In this document: in pieces, positions 30,885-38,980 of the stretch | Layout of the letters: every line of letters begins with the position of its first letter | How positions within the stretch are numbered: position 1 is the stretch's first letter | Assembly (NCBI GenBank): GCA_002256145.1 | Contig: NKIP01000019.1 | Span: 1-59,846 of the forward strand | Direction of reading: 5' to 3' | Length of the DNA stretch: 59,846 nt | Origin: Comamonadaceae bacterium PBBC1 | GTDB lineage: Bacteria > Pseudomonadota > Gammaproteobacteria > Burkholderiales > Burkholderiaceae_C | Translations under genes and position numbers: made by a program | Notes under the pieces: generated by a model | Seen by the model: only the letters and a program-made list of their open reading frames with translations | Database searches by the model: none | What the model was told of the DNA's origin: nothing

Positions 30885-31334
30885 ATGACAGGAATTGTTG
30901 TGACCTCAACTGCAACCCCCCACCAGCGCGTCGCCCAGAGCCTTGAGCGTCAAGGCATGATGAACCATTTGGGGGTGCGCCTGCTTTCGGCCGTGGTCGG
31001 CCAAGTCGAATTGGCGGTGCCCTACAGCGACAAGGTGACGCAGCAACAAGGCGGTTTTCACGGCGGTGCCATTGGCGCGCTGGCGGACATCGCGGCCGGT
31101 TACGCTGCACTGACCGTGGCACCAGAAGGCATGGAGGTCACCACCGTGGAATACAAGATCAACTTCCTGTCCAACTTTCAAGGCGGCGAGATTCGCGCCA
31201 CCGGTCGTGTCACCAAGGCCGGCAAACGCATCATCGTGACCAGTGCCGAAGTGGTGCACATCGACGACAGCGGCCAACGCTCGGACTGTGCCGTGATGCA
31301 GTCGACGCTGGTGCCTGTGCCTAAAACTTACTAG
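30885..31334 (+). CDS. PaaI-family hot-dog thioesterase
   Basis: 149 residues. The hot-dog core GGFHGGAIGALADIAAGYAA holds the HGG(A)xxxxxD motif of PaaI-type acyl-CoA thioesterases. The later VEYKINFLSNFQGGEIRATG and GKRIIVTSAEV strands complete the fold. It likely frees CoA from stalled or toxic acyl-CoA intermediates. It stands directly behind the LiuR operator and before liuA, so it should be induced with the leucine pathway. ATG 30885 was chosen. A GTG at 30900 is also possible. Confidence 0.87.
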   Translation: MTGIVVTSTATPHQRVAQSLERQGMMNHLGVRLLSAVVGQVELAVPYSDKVTQQQGGFHGGAIGALADIAAGYAALTVAPEGMEVTTVEYKINFLSNFQGGEIRATGRVTKAGKRIIVTSAEVVHIDDSGQRSDCAVMQSTLVPVPKTY

Positions 31335-31450
31335 CTGGTTTGTTGTTCAGCGTTAGGCGTTGAGCGTTCAGCGTGGACACCCAACGCCACTGTACAAACA
31401 ACCCAAGCCCAACGCCCAAAGCCCAACACTCAACGCTTAACGGAGAAACC
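31335..31450. repeat. AACGC/GCGTT-rich inverted stretch before liuA
   Basis: The left half has repeated GCGTT words (CAGCGTTAGGCGTTGAGCGT). The right half has their complements (CAACGCCACT, CCAACGCCC, ACTCAACGCTTAAC). The two sides can form an imperfect long stem in the leader of liuA. No gene is seen. Confidence 0.55.
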
Positions 31451-32632
31451 ATGAACAACCTGCCCGGCCTGAATTTCCAACTCGGTGAAGACATCGACGC
31501 TCTGCGTGACGCGGTGCGCGACTTTGCGCAAGCCGAAATCGCCCCCCGCGCGGCCGAAATTGACCGCAACGACCAATTCCCGATGGACCTGTGGCGCAAG
31601 ATGGGCGATTTGGGCGTGCTGGGCATCACCGTGGGTGAGGAATACGGTGGTGCGAACATGGGGTATCTCGCCCACATGATCGCCATGGAAGAAATTTCCC
31701 GCGCCTCGGCCAGCGTGGGCCTGTCTTATGGTGCGCACTCCAACTTGTGCGTCAACCAGATCAAGCGCAACGGCACGCCCGAGCAGCGCGCCAAATACCT
31801 GCCCAAGCTCATCAGTGGCGAGCACGTGGGTGCCTTGGCCATGTCCGAACCCGGTGCGGGCTCGGACGTGCTGAGCATGAAGCTCAAGGCCGAAGACAAG
31901 GGCGGTTATTACCTGCTCAACGGCTCCAAGATGTGGATCACCAACGGCCCGGACGCCGACACCCTGGTCGTCTATGCCAAGAGCGAGCCAGAACTCGGCG
32001 CACGCGGCGTGACGGCCTTTTTGATCGAAAAGGGCATGAAGGGGTTCAGCATCGCGCAAAAGCTCGACAAGCTGGGCATGCGCGGCAGCCACACGGGCGA
32101 GCTGGTGTTCAACAACGTCGAAGTGCCCGCCGAGAACATTCTGGGTGGCCTGAACAACGGCGCCAAGGTGCTCATGAGCGGCCTGGACTACGAACGCGCT
32201 GTGCTCACCGGTGGTCCGCTGGGCATCATGCAGGCCGTCATGGACAACGTGATCCCCTACATCCACGACCGCAAGCAATTTGGCCAAAGCATTGGCGAGT
32301 TCCAGCTGATCCAGGGCAAAGTGGCCGACATGTACACCGTGCTGCAAGCCGGTCGCAGCTTTGCCTACACCGTGGCCAAGAACCTTGACCTGCTGGGTGC
32401 CGAGCATGTGCGCCAGGTGCGAAAAGACTGCGCATCCGTCATTTTGTGGACGGCCGAAAAAGCCACCTGGATGGCGGGCGAGGGCGTGCAGATTTTTGGT
32501 GGCAACGGCTACATCAACGAATACCCGCTCGGCCGTTTGTGGCGTGACGCCAAGCTGTACGAGATCGGCGCGGGCACGAGCGAAATCCGCCGCATGCTGA
32601 TCGGACGCGAGCTGTTTTCGGAAACCTGCTGA
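31451..32632 (+). CDS. liuA: Isovaleryl-CoA dehydrogenase
   Basis: 393 residues, acyl-CoA dehydrogenase family. It has [20 protein letters not shown], the FAD-contacting [18 protein letters not shown], and [20 protein letters not shown]. The catalytic base is E248 in [15 protein letters not shown], in the position seen in isovaleryl-CoA dehydrogenases rather than near residue 376 of medium-chain enzymes. It oxidises isovaleryl-CoA to 3-methylcrotonyl-CoA in leucine breakdown, passing electrons to ETF. ATG 31451 follows CGGAGAA. It follows the LiuR-controlled thioesterase. Confidence 0.93.
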   Translation: MNNLPGLNFQLGEDIDALRDAVRDFAQAEIAPRAAEIDRNDQFPMDLWRKMGDLGVLGITVGEEYGGANMGYLAHMIAMEEISRASASVGLSYGAHSNLCVNQIKRNGTPEQRAKYLPKLISGEHVGALAMSEPGAGSDVLSMKLKAEDKGGYYLLNGSKMWITNGPDADTLVVYAKSEPELGARGVTAFLIEKGMKGFSIAQKLDKLGMRGSHTGELVFNNVEVPAENILGGLNNGAKVLMSGLDYERAVLTGGPLGIMQAVMDNVIPYIHDRKQFGQSIGEFQLIQGKVADMYTVLQAGRSFAYTVAKNLDLLGAEHVRQVRKDCASVILWTAEKATWMAGEGVQIFGGNGYINEYPLGRLWRDAKLYEIGAGTSEIRRMLIGRELFSETC

Positions 32633-32661
32633 GGTTACTGCTGCACTGCGACAATTGACGC

Positions 32662-33318
32662 ATGAGCCATTCACTTCAGCACCTTTTTGACAACAACCGC
32701 GCCTGGGCGCAGAGCATGGTCCGTCAGGACCCGGCGTATTTCTCGCGCCTGGCCAACCAGCAAAACCCCAAGTACCTGTGGATCGGCTGCTCCGACAGCC
32801 GCGTTCCTGCCAACCAGATCACCGGGCTGGACCCGGGCGAAGTGTTTGTGCACCGCAACGTGGCCAACGTGGTGGTGCACTCCGACCTGAACGCTTTGTC
32901 GGTCATCCAGTACGCGGTCGATGCCCTCAAGGTCGAGCACATCATGGTCGTGGGCCATTACGGCTGCGGTGGTGTGCTGGCCGCCACCCGGGGCACCCGC
33001 GTGGGCCTGGCCGACAACTGGTTGCGCCATGTGCAGGACGTGCGCCTGCGCCACCGCCAGCGCCTGAACCACTTGCCGCAAGAAGAGCTGGAATCGGTCA
33101 TGTGCGAGATGAACGTCATCGAGCAAGTGGGCAATGTGGCCTTGTCCAACGTCATGCAAGACGCCTGGAGCCGGGGCCAAAATGTCTCCGTGCACGGATG
33201 GATTTACGGCTTGGACAATGGGCTGGTCAAGGATTTGGGGGTGACCATGAAACATGCCGACGAAGTGGTCAATGTGTTTCGCAATGCTTTCAAGCGTTAT
33301 CCCCGCGGTGGCCTGTGA
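32662..33318 (+). CDS. can: Beta-class carbonic anhydrase
   Basis: 218 residues. The zinc ligands are in WIGCSDSRVPANQ (C43, D45) and GHYGCGGV (H99, C102), the standard beta-class set. It hydrates CO2 to bicarbonate in the cytoplasm. It lies 29 bp after liuA, in a locus whose methylcrotonyl-CoA carboxylase consumes bicarbonate. Local bicarbonate supply is a reasonable inference for the pairing. Length and motifs match the E. coli Can type. Confidence 0.93.
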   Translation: MSHSLQHLFDNNRAWAQSMVRQDPAYFSRLANQQNPKYLWIGCSDSRVPANQITGLDPGEVFVHRNVANVVVHSDLNALSVIQYAVDALKVEHIMVVGHYGCGGVLAATRGTRVGLADNWLRHVQDVRLRHRQRLNHLPQEELESVMCEMNVIEQVGNVALSNVMQDAWSRGQNVSVHGWIYGLDNGLVKDLGVTMKHADEVVNVFRNAFKRYPRGGL

Positions 33319-33407
33319 GCGCTTTGATGATCCGGTCCGTGCACAGCCGATACGGTTGATTTGACTTTTGATCTGTCGATTTCTTTTTTTGAATGATTGG
33401 AGAACCT

Positions 33408-34592
33408 ATGCAAGACCCCATCGTCATCGTCAGCGCTGCTCGCACCCCCATGGGCAGCTTTCAGGGCGACTTTTCCTCACTGGCTGCCCACGACCTGGGC
33501 GGCGTCGCCATCAAAGCCGCGGTTGAGCGTGCTGGCATCAGCCCTGAGCTCGTCACCGAAGTGTTGTTTGGCAACTGCCTGATGGCAGGCCAAGGCCAGG
33601 CCCCTGCCCGCCAGGCGGGTTTCAAAGGCGGCTTGCCCAAGAGCGCGGGCGCGGTCACCTTGTCCAAGATGTGTGGCTCGGGCATGCGTGCAGCCATGTT
33701 CGCGCACGACATGCTGGTGGCCGGCTCGCACGACGTGCTGGTGGCCGGGGGCATGGAAAGCATGACCAACGCGCCTTACCTCATGCTCAAGGGCCGTGGC
33801 GGTTATCGCATGGGCCACGACAAGATTTATGACCACATGATGCTCGACGGCTTGGAGGACGCCTACGAATCCGGCCGCAGCATGGGCACCTTTGGCGAAG
33901 ACTGCGCGGCCAAATACAACTTCACACGCGAACAGCAGGATGCGTTTGCCATGGCCAGCGTGCAGCGAGCACAAGACGCGATCAAGAACGGCGGTTTCGC
34001 CACCGAGATCGCACCCGTGACCGTCAAGACCCGTGCGGGCGAAGTTGTGGTGGCCATCGACGAAGGCCCCGGCAAGATCAAGATCGACAAGATCCCCACC
34101 CTCAAGCCTGCGTTCAAGAAAGATGGCGGTACCATCACCGCTGCGGCCAGCTCGTCCATCAACGACGGCGCAGCCGCCATGGTGCTCATGCGCGAGAGCA
34201 CCGCAGCCAAACTGGGCTGCAAGCCCTTGGCTCGCATCGTGAGCCATGCCACCCACGCGCAAGAGCCAGAGTGGTTCGCCACCGCCCCCGTGGGCGCCAG
34301 CCAGAAGGCCTTGGCCAAAGCCGGCTGGAAGGTCGAAGACGTGGATCTGTGGGAAATCAACGAAGCCTTTGCCGTCGTGCCCATGGCGCTCATGAAAGAG
34401 CTGAACGTGCCGCACGACAAGGTCAACGTGAACGGCGGCGCTTGCGCTTTGGGTCACCCCATTGGCGCGTCCGGTGCCCGCATCATGGTCACCCTGATCC
34501 ACGCACTGCAGGGCCGTGGCCTGAAAAAAGGCCTGGCCACGCTGTGCATCGGCGGCGGCGAAGGGACGGCTGTGGCCCTGGAACTCGTGTGA
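33408..34592 (+). CDS. Acetyl-CoA C-acetyltransferase (thiolase)
   Basis: 394 residues. The nucleophile C89 is in TLSKMCGSGMRAAMF. The His motif is NEAFAVVPMAL, and the C-terminal GGACALGHPIGASGARI and CIGGGEGTAVALEL motifs are intact. This is the biosynthetic-type length and N-terminus (IVIVSAARTPMGSFQGDF). It joins or splits acetyl-CoA and acetoacetyl-CoA. In this setting it can handle acetoacetate made by LiuE after CoA activation. ATG 33408 is preferred over 33393, with GGAG upstream. No CoA transferase is in the window. Confidence 0.93.
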   Translation: MQDPIVIVSAARTPMGSFQGDFSSLAAHDLGGVAIKAAVERAGISPELVTEVLFGNCLMAGQGQAPARQAGFKGGLPKSAGAVTLSKMCGSGMRAAMFAHDMLVAGSHDVLVAGGMESMTNAPYLMLKGRGGYRMGHDKIYDHMMLDGLEDAYESGRSMGTFGEDCAAKYNFTREQQDAFAMASVQRAQDAIKNGGFATEIAPVTVKTRAGEVVVAIDEGPGKIKIDKIPTLKPAFKKDGGTITAAASSSINDGAAAMVLMRESTAAKLGCKPLARIVSHATHAQEPEWFATAPVGASQKALAKAGWKVEDVDLWEINEAFAVVPMALMKELNVPHDKVNVNGGACALGHPIGASGARIMVTLIHALQGRGLKKGLATLCIGGGEGTAVALELV

Positions 34593-34602
34593 TGGTTTTC
34601 TT

Positions 34603-34671
34603 GTAGGAGCCAGCCCTGCTGGCGATGGGTGTTGGAAAAGCCATCAATCGCCTACAGGGCAGGCTCCTGCA
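34603..34671. repeat. REP pair (GTAG family A) after the thiolase
   Basis: A GTAG-headed palindrome GTAGGAGCCAGCCCTGCTGG, then CGAT (34603-34626), faces a diverged inverted copy at 34647-34670 (ATCGCC ... GGGCAGGCTCCTGC). Head-to-head pairs of this kind are typical REP doublets and could act as an mRNA 3'-end structure between the thiolase and the SDR. Confidence 0.8.
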
Positions 34672-34684
34672 AAGACAAGACAAC

Positions 34685-35362
34685 ATGAACACCGTTCTCC
34701 TCATCGGCGCCTCGCGCGGCATTGGCTTTGAACTGGCGCGCCAGTACCTGGCCGAGGGCTGGCGCGTGATCGCCACCGCCCGCTCTGACGAGGGTCTGGC
34801 CCGGATCAAGGGACTTGGCGCACAAACCCTGCGCCTGGATGTGGCCAACCCGGCCAGCAACTCAGGCCTGTCCTGGCAGCTTGATGGCGAGAAAATTGAT
34901 CTCGCCATTTACGTGGCAGGAGCCATGGACCGCGCCAGCGCCAGCACGCCGCCCACTCGCGACAGTTTTGACGCCGTCATGCACACCAACGTGATGGGCG
35001 TCATGCAGGTCATTCCACAGATTGCGCCTATGGTGCAAGAAACGCATGGCGTGATCGCCTGCATCAGCTCCATCATGGGCAGCATGCAAGAGGCCACCAG
35101 CGGTAACGCCGCGCTCTACCGCGTGAGCAAGGCGGCGCTCAACATGGTGGTTCGCTGCACGCAGGCCGAGCAACCGGACATCACCGTGCTGGCCATCCAC
35201 CCCGGTTGGGTGCAGACCGACATGGGCGGGTCAGCTGCGCCCCTGACGCCAGAGCAAAGCGCGAGCAGCCTGCGACAGACCCTGATCCAAGTGCTTGAAC
35301 AACGCGACCCAAAACACCGGGGCGCATTTTTGAACCATGACGGCAGCACGCTGCCCTGGTGA
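34685..35362 (+). CDS. Short-chain dehydrogenase/reductase
   Basis: 225 residues. The nucleotide-binding loop is LLIGASRGIGFELARQYL. Catalytic Ser is in ACISSIMGSMQ and the YxxxK pair in ALYRVSKAALNMVVR. After them comes IHPGWVQTDMGGSAAPLTPE. It is a classical SDR of C-factor-like type. Substrate unknown. Between a thiolase and an acyl-CoA dehydrogenase it may act on a carbonyl or hydroxy intermediate, though this is weak inference. The frame is open upstream, but ATG 34685 starts the Rossmann strand correctly. Confidence 0.85.
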   Translation: MNTVLLIGASRGIGFELARQYLAEGWRVIATARSDEGLARIKGLGAQTLRLDVANPASNSGLSWQLDGEKIDLAIYVAGAMDRASASTPPTRDSFDAVMHTNVMGVMQVIPQIAPMVQETHGVIACISSIMGSMQEATSGNAALYRVSKAALNMVVRCTQAEQPDITVLAIHPGWVQTDMGGSAAPLTPEQSASSLRQTLIQVLEQRDPKHRGAFLNHDGSTLPW

Positions 35363-35382
35363 ACCCACAAAGAAAGACCGAC

Positions 35383-36510
35383 ATGCTGCTGACCCCCGAC
35401 CAGGAAATGATCCGCGACGCCGTGCGTGACTTTGCCCAGCGTGAGCTGTGGCCCCATGCTGCTGAGTGGGACAAAAAACACCACTTTCCCAAAGACGTGC
35501 ACAAGGGCTTGGCCGAATTGGGCGCTTACGGCATTTGTGTGCCCGAAGAACTGGGCGGCGCGGGCCTGGACTATGTGACGCTGGCGCTGGTGCTCGAAGA
35601 AATTGCGGCCGGTGACGGTGGCACCAGCACCGTCATCAGTGTGACCAACTGCCCGGTGAATGCCATCTTGATGATGTATGGCAACGCCGCGCAAAAAGCG
35701 CAGTGGCTCAGGCCCCTGGCTCAGGGCCAGATGCTCGGTGCGTTTTGCCTCACCGAGCCGCATGTGGGTTCGGACGCTTCGGCCCTGCGCACCATCGCTG
35801 TGAAAGACGGCGACGAGTACGTGATCAACGGCGTCAAGCAGTTCATCACCAGCGGCCAAAACGGCGATGTGGCCATCGTGATTGCAGTGACCGACAAGGG
35901 CGCGGGCAAAAAAGGCCTGAGTGCCTTCATCGTGCCCACCCGCACAGCAGGCTACAACGTGGCGCGCCTCGAAGACAAGCTCGGTCAACATTCCAGTGAC
36001 ACCGCGCAGATCAACTTCGACAACTGCCGCGTCCCCGCCGAGAACCTGATTGGCCAAGAAGGCGAGGGCTACAAGATCGCCCTGTCGTCTTTGGAGGGTG
36101 GGCGCATCGGCATCGCCGCGCAGAGCCTGGGCATGGCCCGCAGCGCGCTTGATGTGGCGATTGACTACGCCAAGCAGCGAGAGAGCTTTGGCACGGCCAT
36201 CTTCAACCACCAGGCGGTGGGTTTCCGCTTGGCCGAATGCGCCACGCAACTTGAAGCGGCGCGCCAGCTGATTTGGCATGCCGCCAGCTTGCGCGATGCC
36301 GGTCGCCCTTGCCTGAAAGAAGCCGCCATGGCCAAGCTGTTCGCCAGCGAGGCTGCTGAAAAGGTTTGCTCCGCCGCCATCCAGACGCTGGGCGGCTACG
36401 GCTATGTGAGCGACTTTCCGGTCGAGCGCATCTACCGCGACGTGCGGGTGTGCCAGATCTACGAAGGCACCAGCGACGTGCAGAAAATCATCATCCAGCG
36501 CGCACTCTGA
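35383..36510 (+). CDS. Acyl-CoA dehydrogenase (short/branched-chain type)
   Basis: 375 residues. GAFCLTEPHVGSDASALRTI and KQFITSGQNGDVAIVIAVTD are the FAD/substrate blocks. A glutamate in SSLEGGRIGIAAQSLGMARS (E238) sits at the position used as catalytic base in isovaleryl-type enzymes. The classical later site, EGTSDVQKIIIQRAL, also has a Glu. Substrate preference is therefore uncertain. It follows the SDR by 20 bp (a GTG at 35359 would overlap) and probably shares its message. Confidence 0.88.
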   Translation: MLLTPDQEMIRDAVRDFAQRELWPHAAEWDKKHHFPKDVHKGLAELGAYGICVPEELGGAGLDYVTLALVLEEIAAGDGGTSTVISVTNCPVNAILMMYGNAAQKAQWLRPLAQGQMLGAFCLTEPHVGSDASALRTIAVKDGDEYVINGVKQFITSGQNGDVAIVIAVTDKGAGKKGLSAFIVPTRTAGYNVARLEDKLGQHSSDTAQINFDNCRVPAENLIGQEGEGYKIALSSLEGGRIGIAAQSLGMARSALDVAIDYAKQRESFGTAIFNHQAVGFRLAECATQLEAARQLIWHAASLRDAGRPCLKEAAMAKLFASEAAEKVCSAAIQTLGGYGYVSDFPVERIYRDVRVCQIYEGTSDVQKIIIQRAL

Positions 36511-36576
36511 TGCAGGCGCAGACGATGTCCTCTGTAGGTGCCAACCCAGGCACCTGCAAAATGCTGGACATCCCCT

Positions 36577-36651
36577 GTAGGAGCTTGCCCTGCAAGCGAT
36601 AGACATCCCCAGCCCAAAACTAAAACAATCGCCTGCAGATCAGGCTCCTGC
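36577..36651. repeat. REP pair (GTAG family A variant)
   Basis: GTAGGAGCTTGCCCTGCAAG, then CGAT, at 36577-36600 is followed by an inverted diverged partner AATCGCCTGCAGATCAGGCT, then CCTGC, at 36627-36651. A further GTAGGTGCC...GGCACCTGC hairpin lies at about 36534-36557. The doublet separates the acyl-CoA dehydrogenase from the rhodanese gene. Confidence 0.75.
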
Positions 36652-36678
36652 AAAAAAACGATCACCGGAGAGACAAAC

Positions 36679-37110
36679 ATGCCCATCACCAAAGGATTCC
36701 AGACGCTTGTGAACGAGGCCATGGCCCAGGTCACCACCTACAGCGTGGACGAGGTCCGTGCCAGATTGACTGACCCGACCGTGCAGATCGTCGACATTCG
36801 CGATGTGCGTGAACTCGAACGCGAAGGCACTCTTCCCGGCGCCTTGCTCGCACCCCGCGGCATGCTCGAATTCTGGGTGGACCCTGAATCTCCCTATTTC
36901 AAACCCGTGTTCGCCAACGAAAGCAAAGAGTTCATCCTGTTTTGCGGCGCAGGCTGGCGCAGCGCGTTGGCCACCAAAACCCTGCAAGACATGGGCATGA
37001 GCAATGTGGCCCACATTGACGGCGGTTATGCCGCCTGGAAAAAAGCCGCAGCCCCCATGGTCACGCTGGAGCAGCACAAGGCCGAAAGCGCTTCGCGCAA
37101 AGGTGGCTGA
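36679..37110 (+). CDS. Rhodanese-like sulfurtransferase
   Basis: 143 residues, a single rhodanese domain. The active-site loop is ILFCGAGWRSALATKTL with C89 as sulfur carrier. VQIVDIRDVRELEREGTLPG and AHIDGGYAAWKKA are the flanking family motifs. No signal peptide, so cytoplasmic. Such proteins carry persulfide sulfur, but the partner is unknown. ATG 36679 has CGGAGA upstream. The frame is open far upstream through the REP pair, which is not coding. Confidence 0.9.
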   Translation: MPITKGFQTLVNEAMAQVTTYSVDEVRARLTDPTVQIVDIRDVRELEREGTLPGALLAPRGMLEFWVDPESPYFKPVFANESKEFILFCGAGWRSALATKTLQDMGMSNVAHIDGGYAAWKKAAAPMVTLEQHKAESASRKGG

Positions 37111-37118
37111 TCTTTTTT

Positions 37119-37188
37119 GTAGGTCGGTGGCTTCAGCCCCGACATGCTGGACCACCCAAATTCGTCAGGGCTGAAGCCACCGATCTAC
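37119..37188. repeat. Long inverted repeat (GTAG family B)
   Basis: Arms at 37119-37139 and 37168-37188 match at 20 of 21 positions: GTAGGTCGGTGGCTTCAGCC plus C, against its complement. It lies right after the rhodanese stop and may serve as its 3' hairpin. A related element is at 51311-51384. Confidence 0.85.
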
Positions 37189-37221
37189 ATCCCAGCCCCA
37201 AATTGACGACGAATCAAGCCC

Positions 37222-37614
37222 ATGAATTTGACACCCTGTCCCTGCGGACGCACCACGCCTAAAGGCCAAGTACTGAGCTTTGATGCATGCTGCTGCCCGT
37301 ACCACGTCAACCATAACGCCCCGGATGCCGAAAGCCTGATGCGCTCGCGCTACAGCGCCTTCGTGCAGGGCGATGTGCCGTATTTGCTGGCCACCTGGCA
37401 CAGCAGCCAGCGTCCCGCCACGCTGGACTTGGAATCTGGCACGAAATGGCTGGGACTTCAGATCAAGCAACACCACAAAACAGGCCATGACTCTGCCGAG
37501 GTCGAGTTTGTGGCCCGCTTTCGCGTGGGTGGTAAAGCCGTGCGCCAGCACGAACGCAGCCGCTTTGTGCGCGAAGACGGTCGCTGGTTTTATGTGGATG
37601 GTGACGTGCTCTGA
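37222..37614 (+). CDS. YchJ-family protein
   Basis: 130 residues. The N-terminal Cys-rich SEC-C-like motif is PCPCGRTTPKGQ ... DACCCPYH, followed by the YchJ signature AESLMRSRYSAFVQGDVPYL. The C-terminal half is an NTF2-like fold (AEVEFVARFRVGGKAVRQHE, then RSRFVREDGRWFYVDGDV). Function unknown. The cysteines probably bind zinc. Its 3' end overlaps the convergent VOC gene by 25 bp. Confidence 0.88.
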   Translation: MNLTPCPCGRTTPKGQVLSFDACCCPYHVNHNAPDAESLMRSRYSAFVQGDVPYLLATWHSSQRPATLDLESGTKWLGLQIKQHHKTGHDSAEVEFVARFRVGGKAVRQHERSRFVREDGRWFYVDGDVL

Positions 37615-38006
37615 GCCGCCACCTCATACAACTCCAGCGGCAACCCGTCCGGGTCGGCAAAAAACACAAAACGCTGACCGGTGTACTCGTCGGTGCGGAT
37701 CGTTTCAACCGCGATGCCTTGTGATTCCAGATGCGCCTTCCAAGCGTGCACATCGGTCACAGCAAAGGCCAGATGTCGCAGGCCTTGTGCTTCGGGGTAG
37801 CTGGGGCGCGGCGGTGCGCCGTTGAAAGAGAACAGCTCGATTTGCCCACCATCGGGCAGCGCCAGGTCCAGCTTCCAGGAGCCGCGTGCCTGGCGGTAAT
37901 TTTCAGCCAGTACCTGCAGGCCCAGCACCTCGGTGTAAAAGCGTTTGGAGCGAGGGTAATCCGAGCAGATGATGGCGGCGTGGTGGATGCGAAGCAGGGG
38001 CGTCAT
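37590..38006 (-). CDS. VOC-family (glyoxalase-like) protein
   Basis: 138 residues, YaeR/GloA2-like. It begins LLRIHHAAIICSDYPRSKRF and has two beta-alpha-beta-beta-beta modules. Putative metal ligands are the His in RIHHA, Glu in QIELFSF, His in LRHLAFAV, and Glu in LPLELYE. The full ligand set suggests a working metalloenzyme, possibly a lyase or isomerase. Substrate unknown. It converges on and overlaps ychJ by 25 bp. Confidence 0.85.
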   Translation of the reverse strand: MTPLLRIHHAAIICSDYPRSKRFYTEVLGLQVLAENYRQARGSWKLDLALPDGGQIELFSFNGAPPRPSYPEAQGLRHLAFAVTDVHAWKAHLESQGIAVETIRTDEYTGQRFVFFADPDGLPLELYEVAAQSTSPST

Positions 38007-38067
38007 GGCGTGGCTGAGAAGTCAGGCCTGTAGTTTGCCCTGAAGTGCAAGCCGTATGATGCGCGGC

Positions 38068-38715
38068 ATGAACTTTGAAGCCATTCTTTTCGACTGCGAC
38101 GGCGTGCTCGTCGACAGTGAGTCCATCACCTGCGGTGTGCTGCGGGACATGTTTGAAGAGCAGGGCTGGCGCATGACGCTGGCTGAGTGCATGCAGCGTT
38201 TTGTGGGCCACACCGTCAAAAGCCAACGCAGCGTGATCGAAGCGCATACCGGCGTGCCACTGACCGACGCTTGGCTGGAGCAGTTTTTTTCCCGCCGTAA
38301 CGAGCGTCTGACGCAAAGCATCACCGCCATCGACGGCGTTCACGAAGCCGTGGCGCACTTGCACGATCACTGCCAAGGGCGCATTGCCGTGGCCTCGGGG
38401 GCCGATCGTTTCAAGGTCGAGATGATGCTCAGGCAAGTGGGGTTGATGCAGTTTTTTGAAGGCCGCATTTTCAGTGGCCATGAAATGCCGCGCAGCAAGC
38501 CGCACCCCGATGTGTACCTGGCCGCTGCCGCGCATTTGGAGGTCGAGCCCGCCCGCTGCCTGGTGGTCGAAGACACCACGGTGGGCATCACGGCGGGTGT
38601 GGCCGCTGGCGCCACGGTGTGGGCCTATGCCGCACCGCCCGCTGAGCACGCCCCTTTGGTGCAGGCAGGGGCCGTGCGCGTGTTCACGGGCATGCACGAG
38701 TTGCGGCTGCACTGA
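38068..38715 (+). CDS. HAD-family phosphatase
   Basis: About 215 residues. Motif I is ILFDCDGVLVDSE, motif II is AVASGADRFK (Ser), the Lys is in RSKPHPDVYLAAA, and motif IV is LVVEDTTVGITAG. The class I cap (about 18-85) resembles the beta-phosphoglucomutase/YieH group. Its natural sugar-phosphate substrate cannot be named. ATG 38068 is preferred, and ATGs at 38056 and 38059 are also in frame. It is divergent from the VOC gene, with about 60 bp between them. Confidence 0.88.
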   Translation: MNFEAILFDCDGVLVDSESITCGVLRDMFEEQGWRMTLAECMQRFVGHTVKSQRSVIEAHTGVPLTDAWLEQFFSRRNERLTQSITAIDGVHEAVAHLHDHCQGRIAVASGADRFKVEMMLRQVGLMQFFEGRIFSGHEMPRSKPHPDVYLAAAAHLEVEPARCLVVEDTTVGITAGVAAGATVWAYAAPPAEHAPLVQAGAVRVFTGMHELRLH

Positions 38716-38804
38716 TCCGAATGTGAGTAAGCAGCCTCTGCCGATAGATTCGGCCCTATGAGGTTTGAACTGCTTCCGTTTTTGTTGGCGATGCGTTTGT
38801 TTTT

Positions 38805-38830
38805 GTAGGCGCCCACCCCGTGGGCGATGG
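38805..38830. repeat. Single REP element (GTAG family C)
   Basis: GTAGGCGCCCACCCCGTGGG, then CGATGG. It has a GTAG head, a GCCCAC/GTGGGC stem and the CGAT tail seen in the other REPs of the window, but different stem bases. The rest of the 265-bp gap between the HAD gene and the mipA-like gene holds nothing I can support. Confidence 0.7.
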
Positions 38831-38980
38831 CTTGCAGGGCGTGTGCCTCGCATGGGTCAATCGACCCTGCGCAACTCGATGGCCGCTGCGGCATCACCAA
38901 CCCCACGCCCGATTTTTCGGCCGGTATTTAATGGGCGTGCCCATGCCCCAGTCCATGCTCCAGTCTTTGGGGCAGCAGCT

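Noticed and set aside
36538..36678. N-terminal extension of the rhodanese gene
   Set aside because: The extra codons translate the REP pair; ATG 36679 has a ribosome-binding site and the family start.
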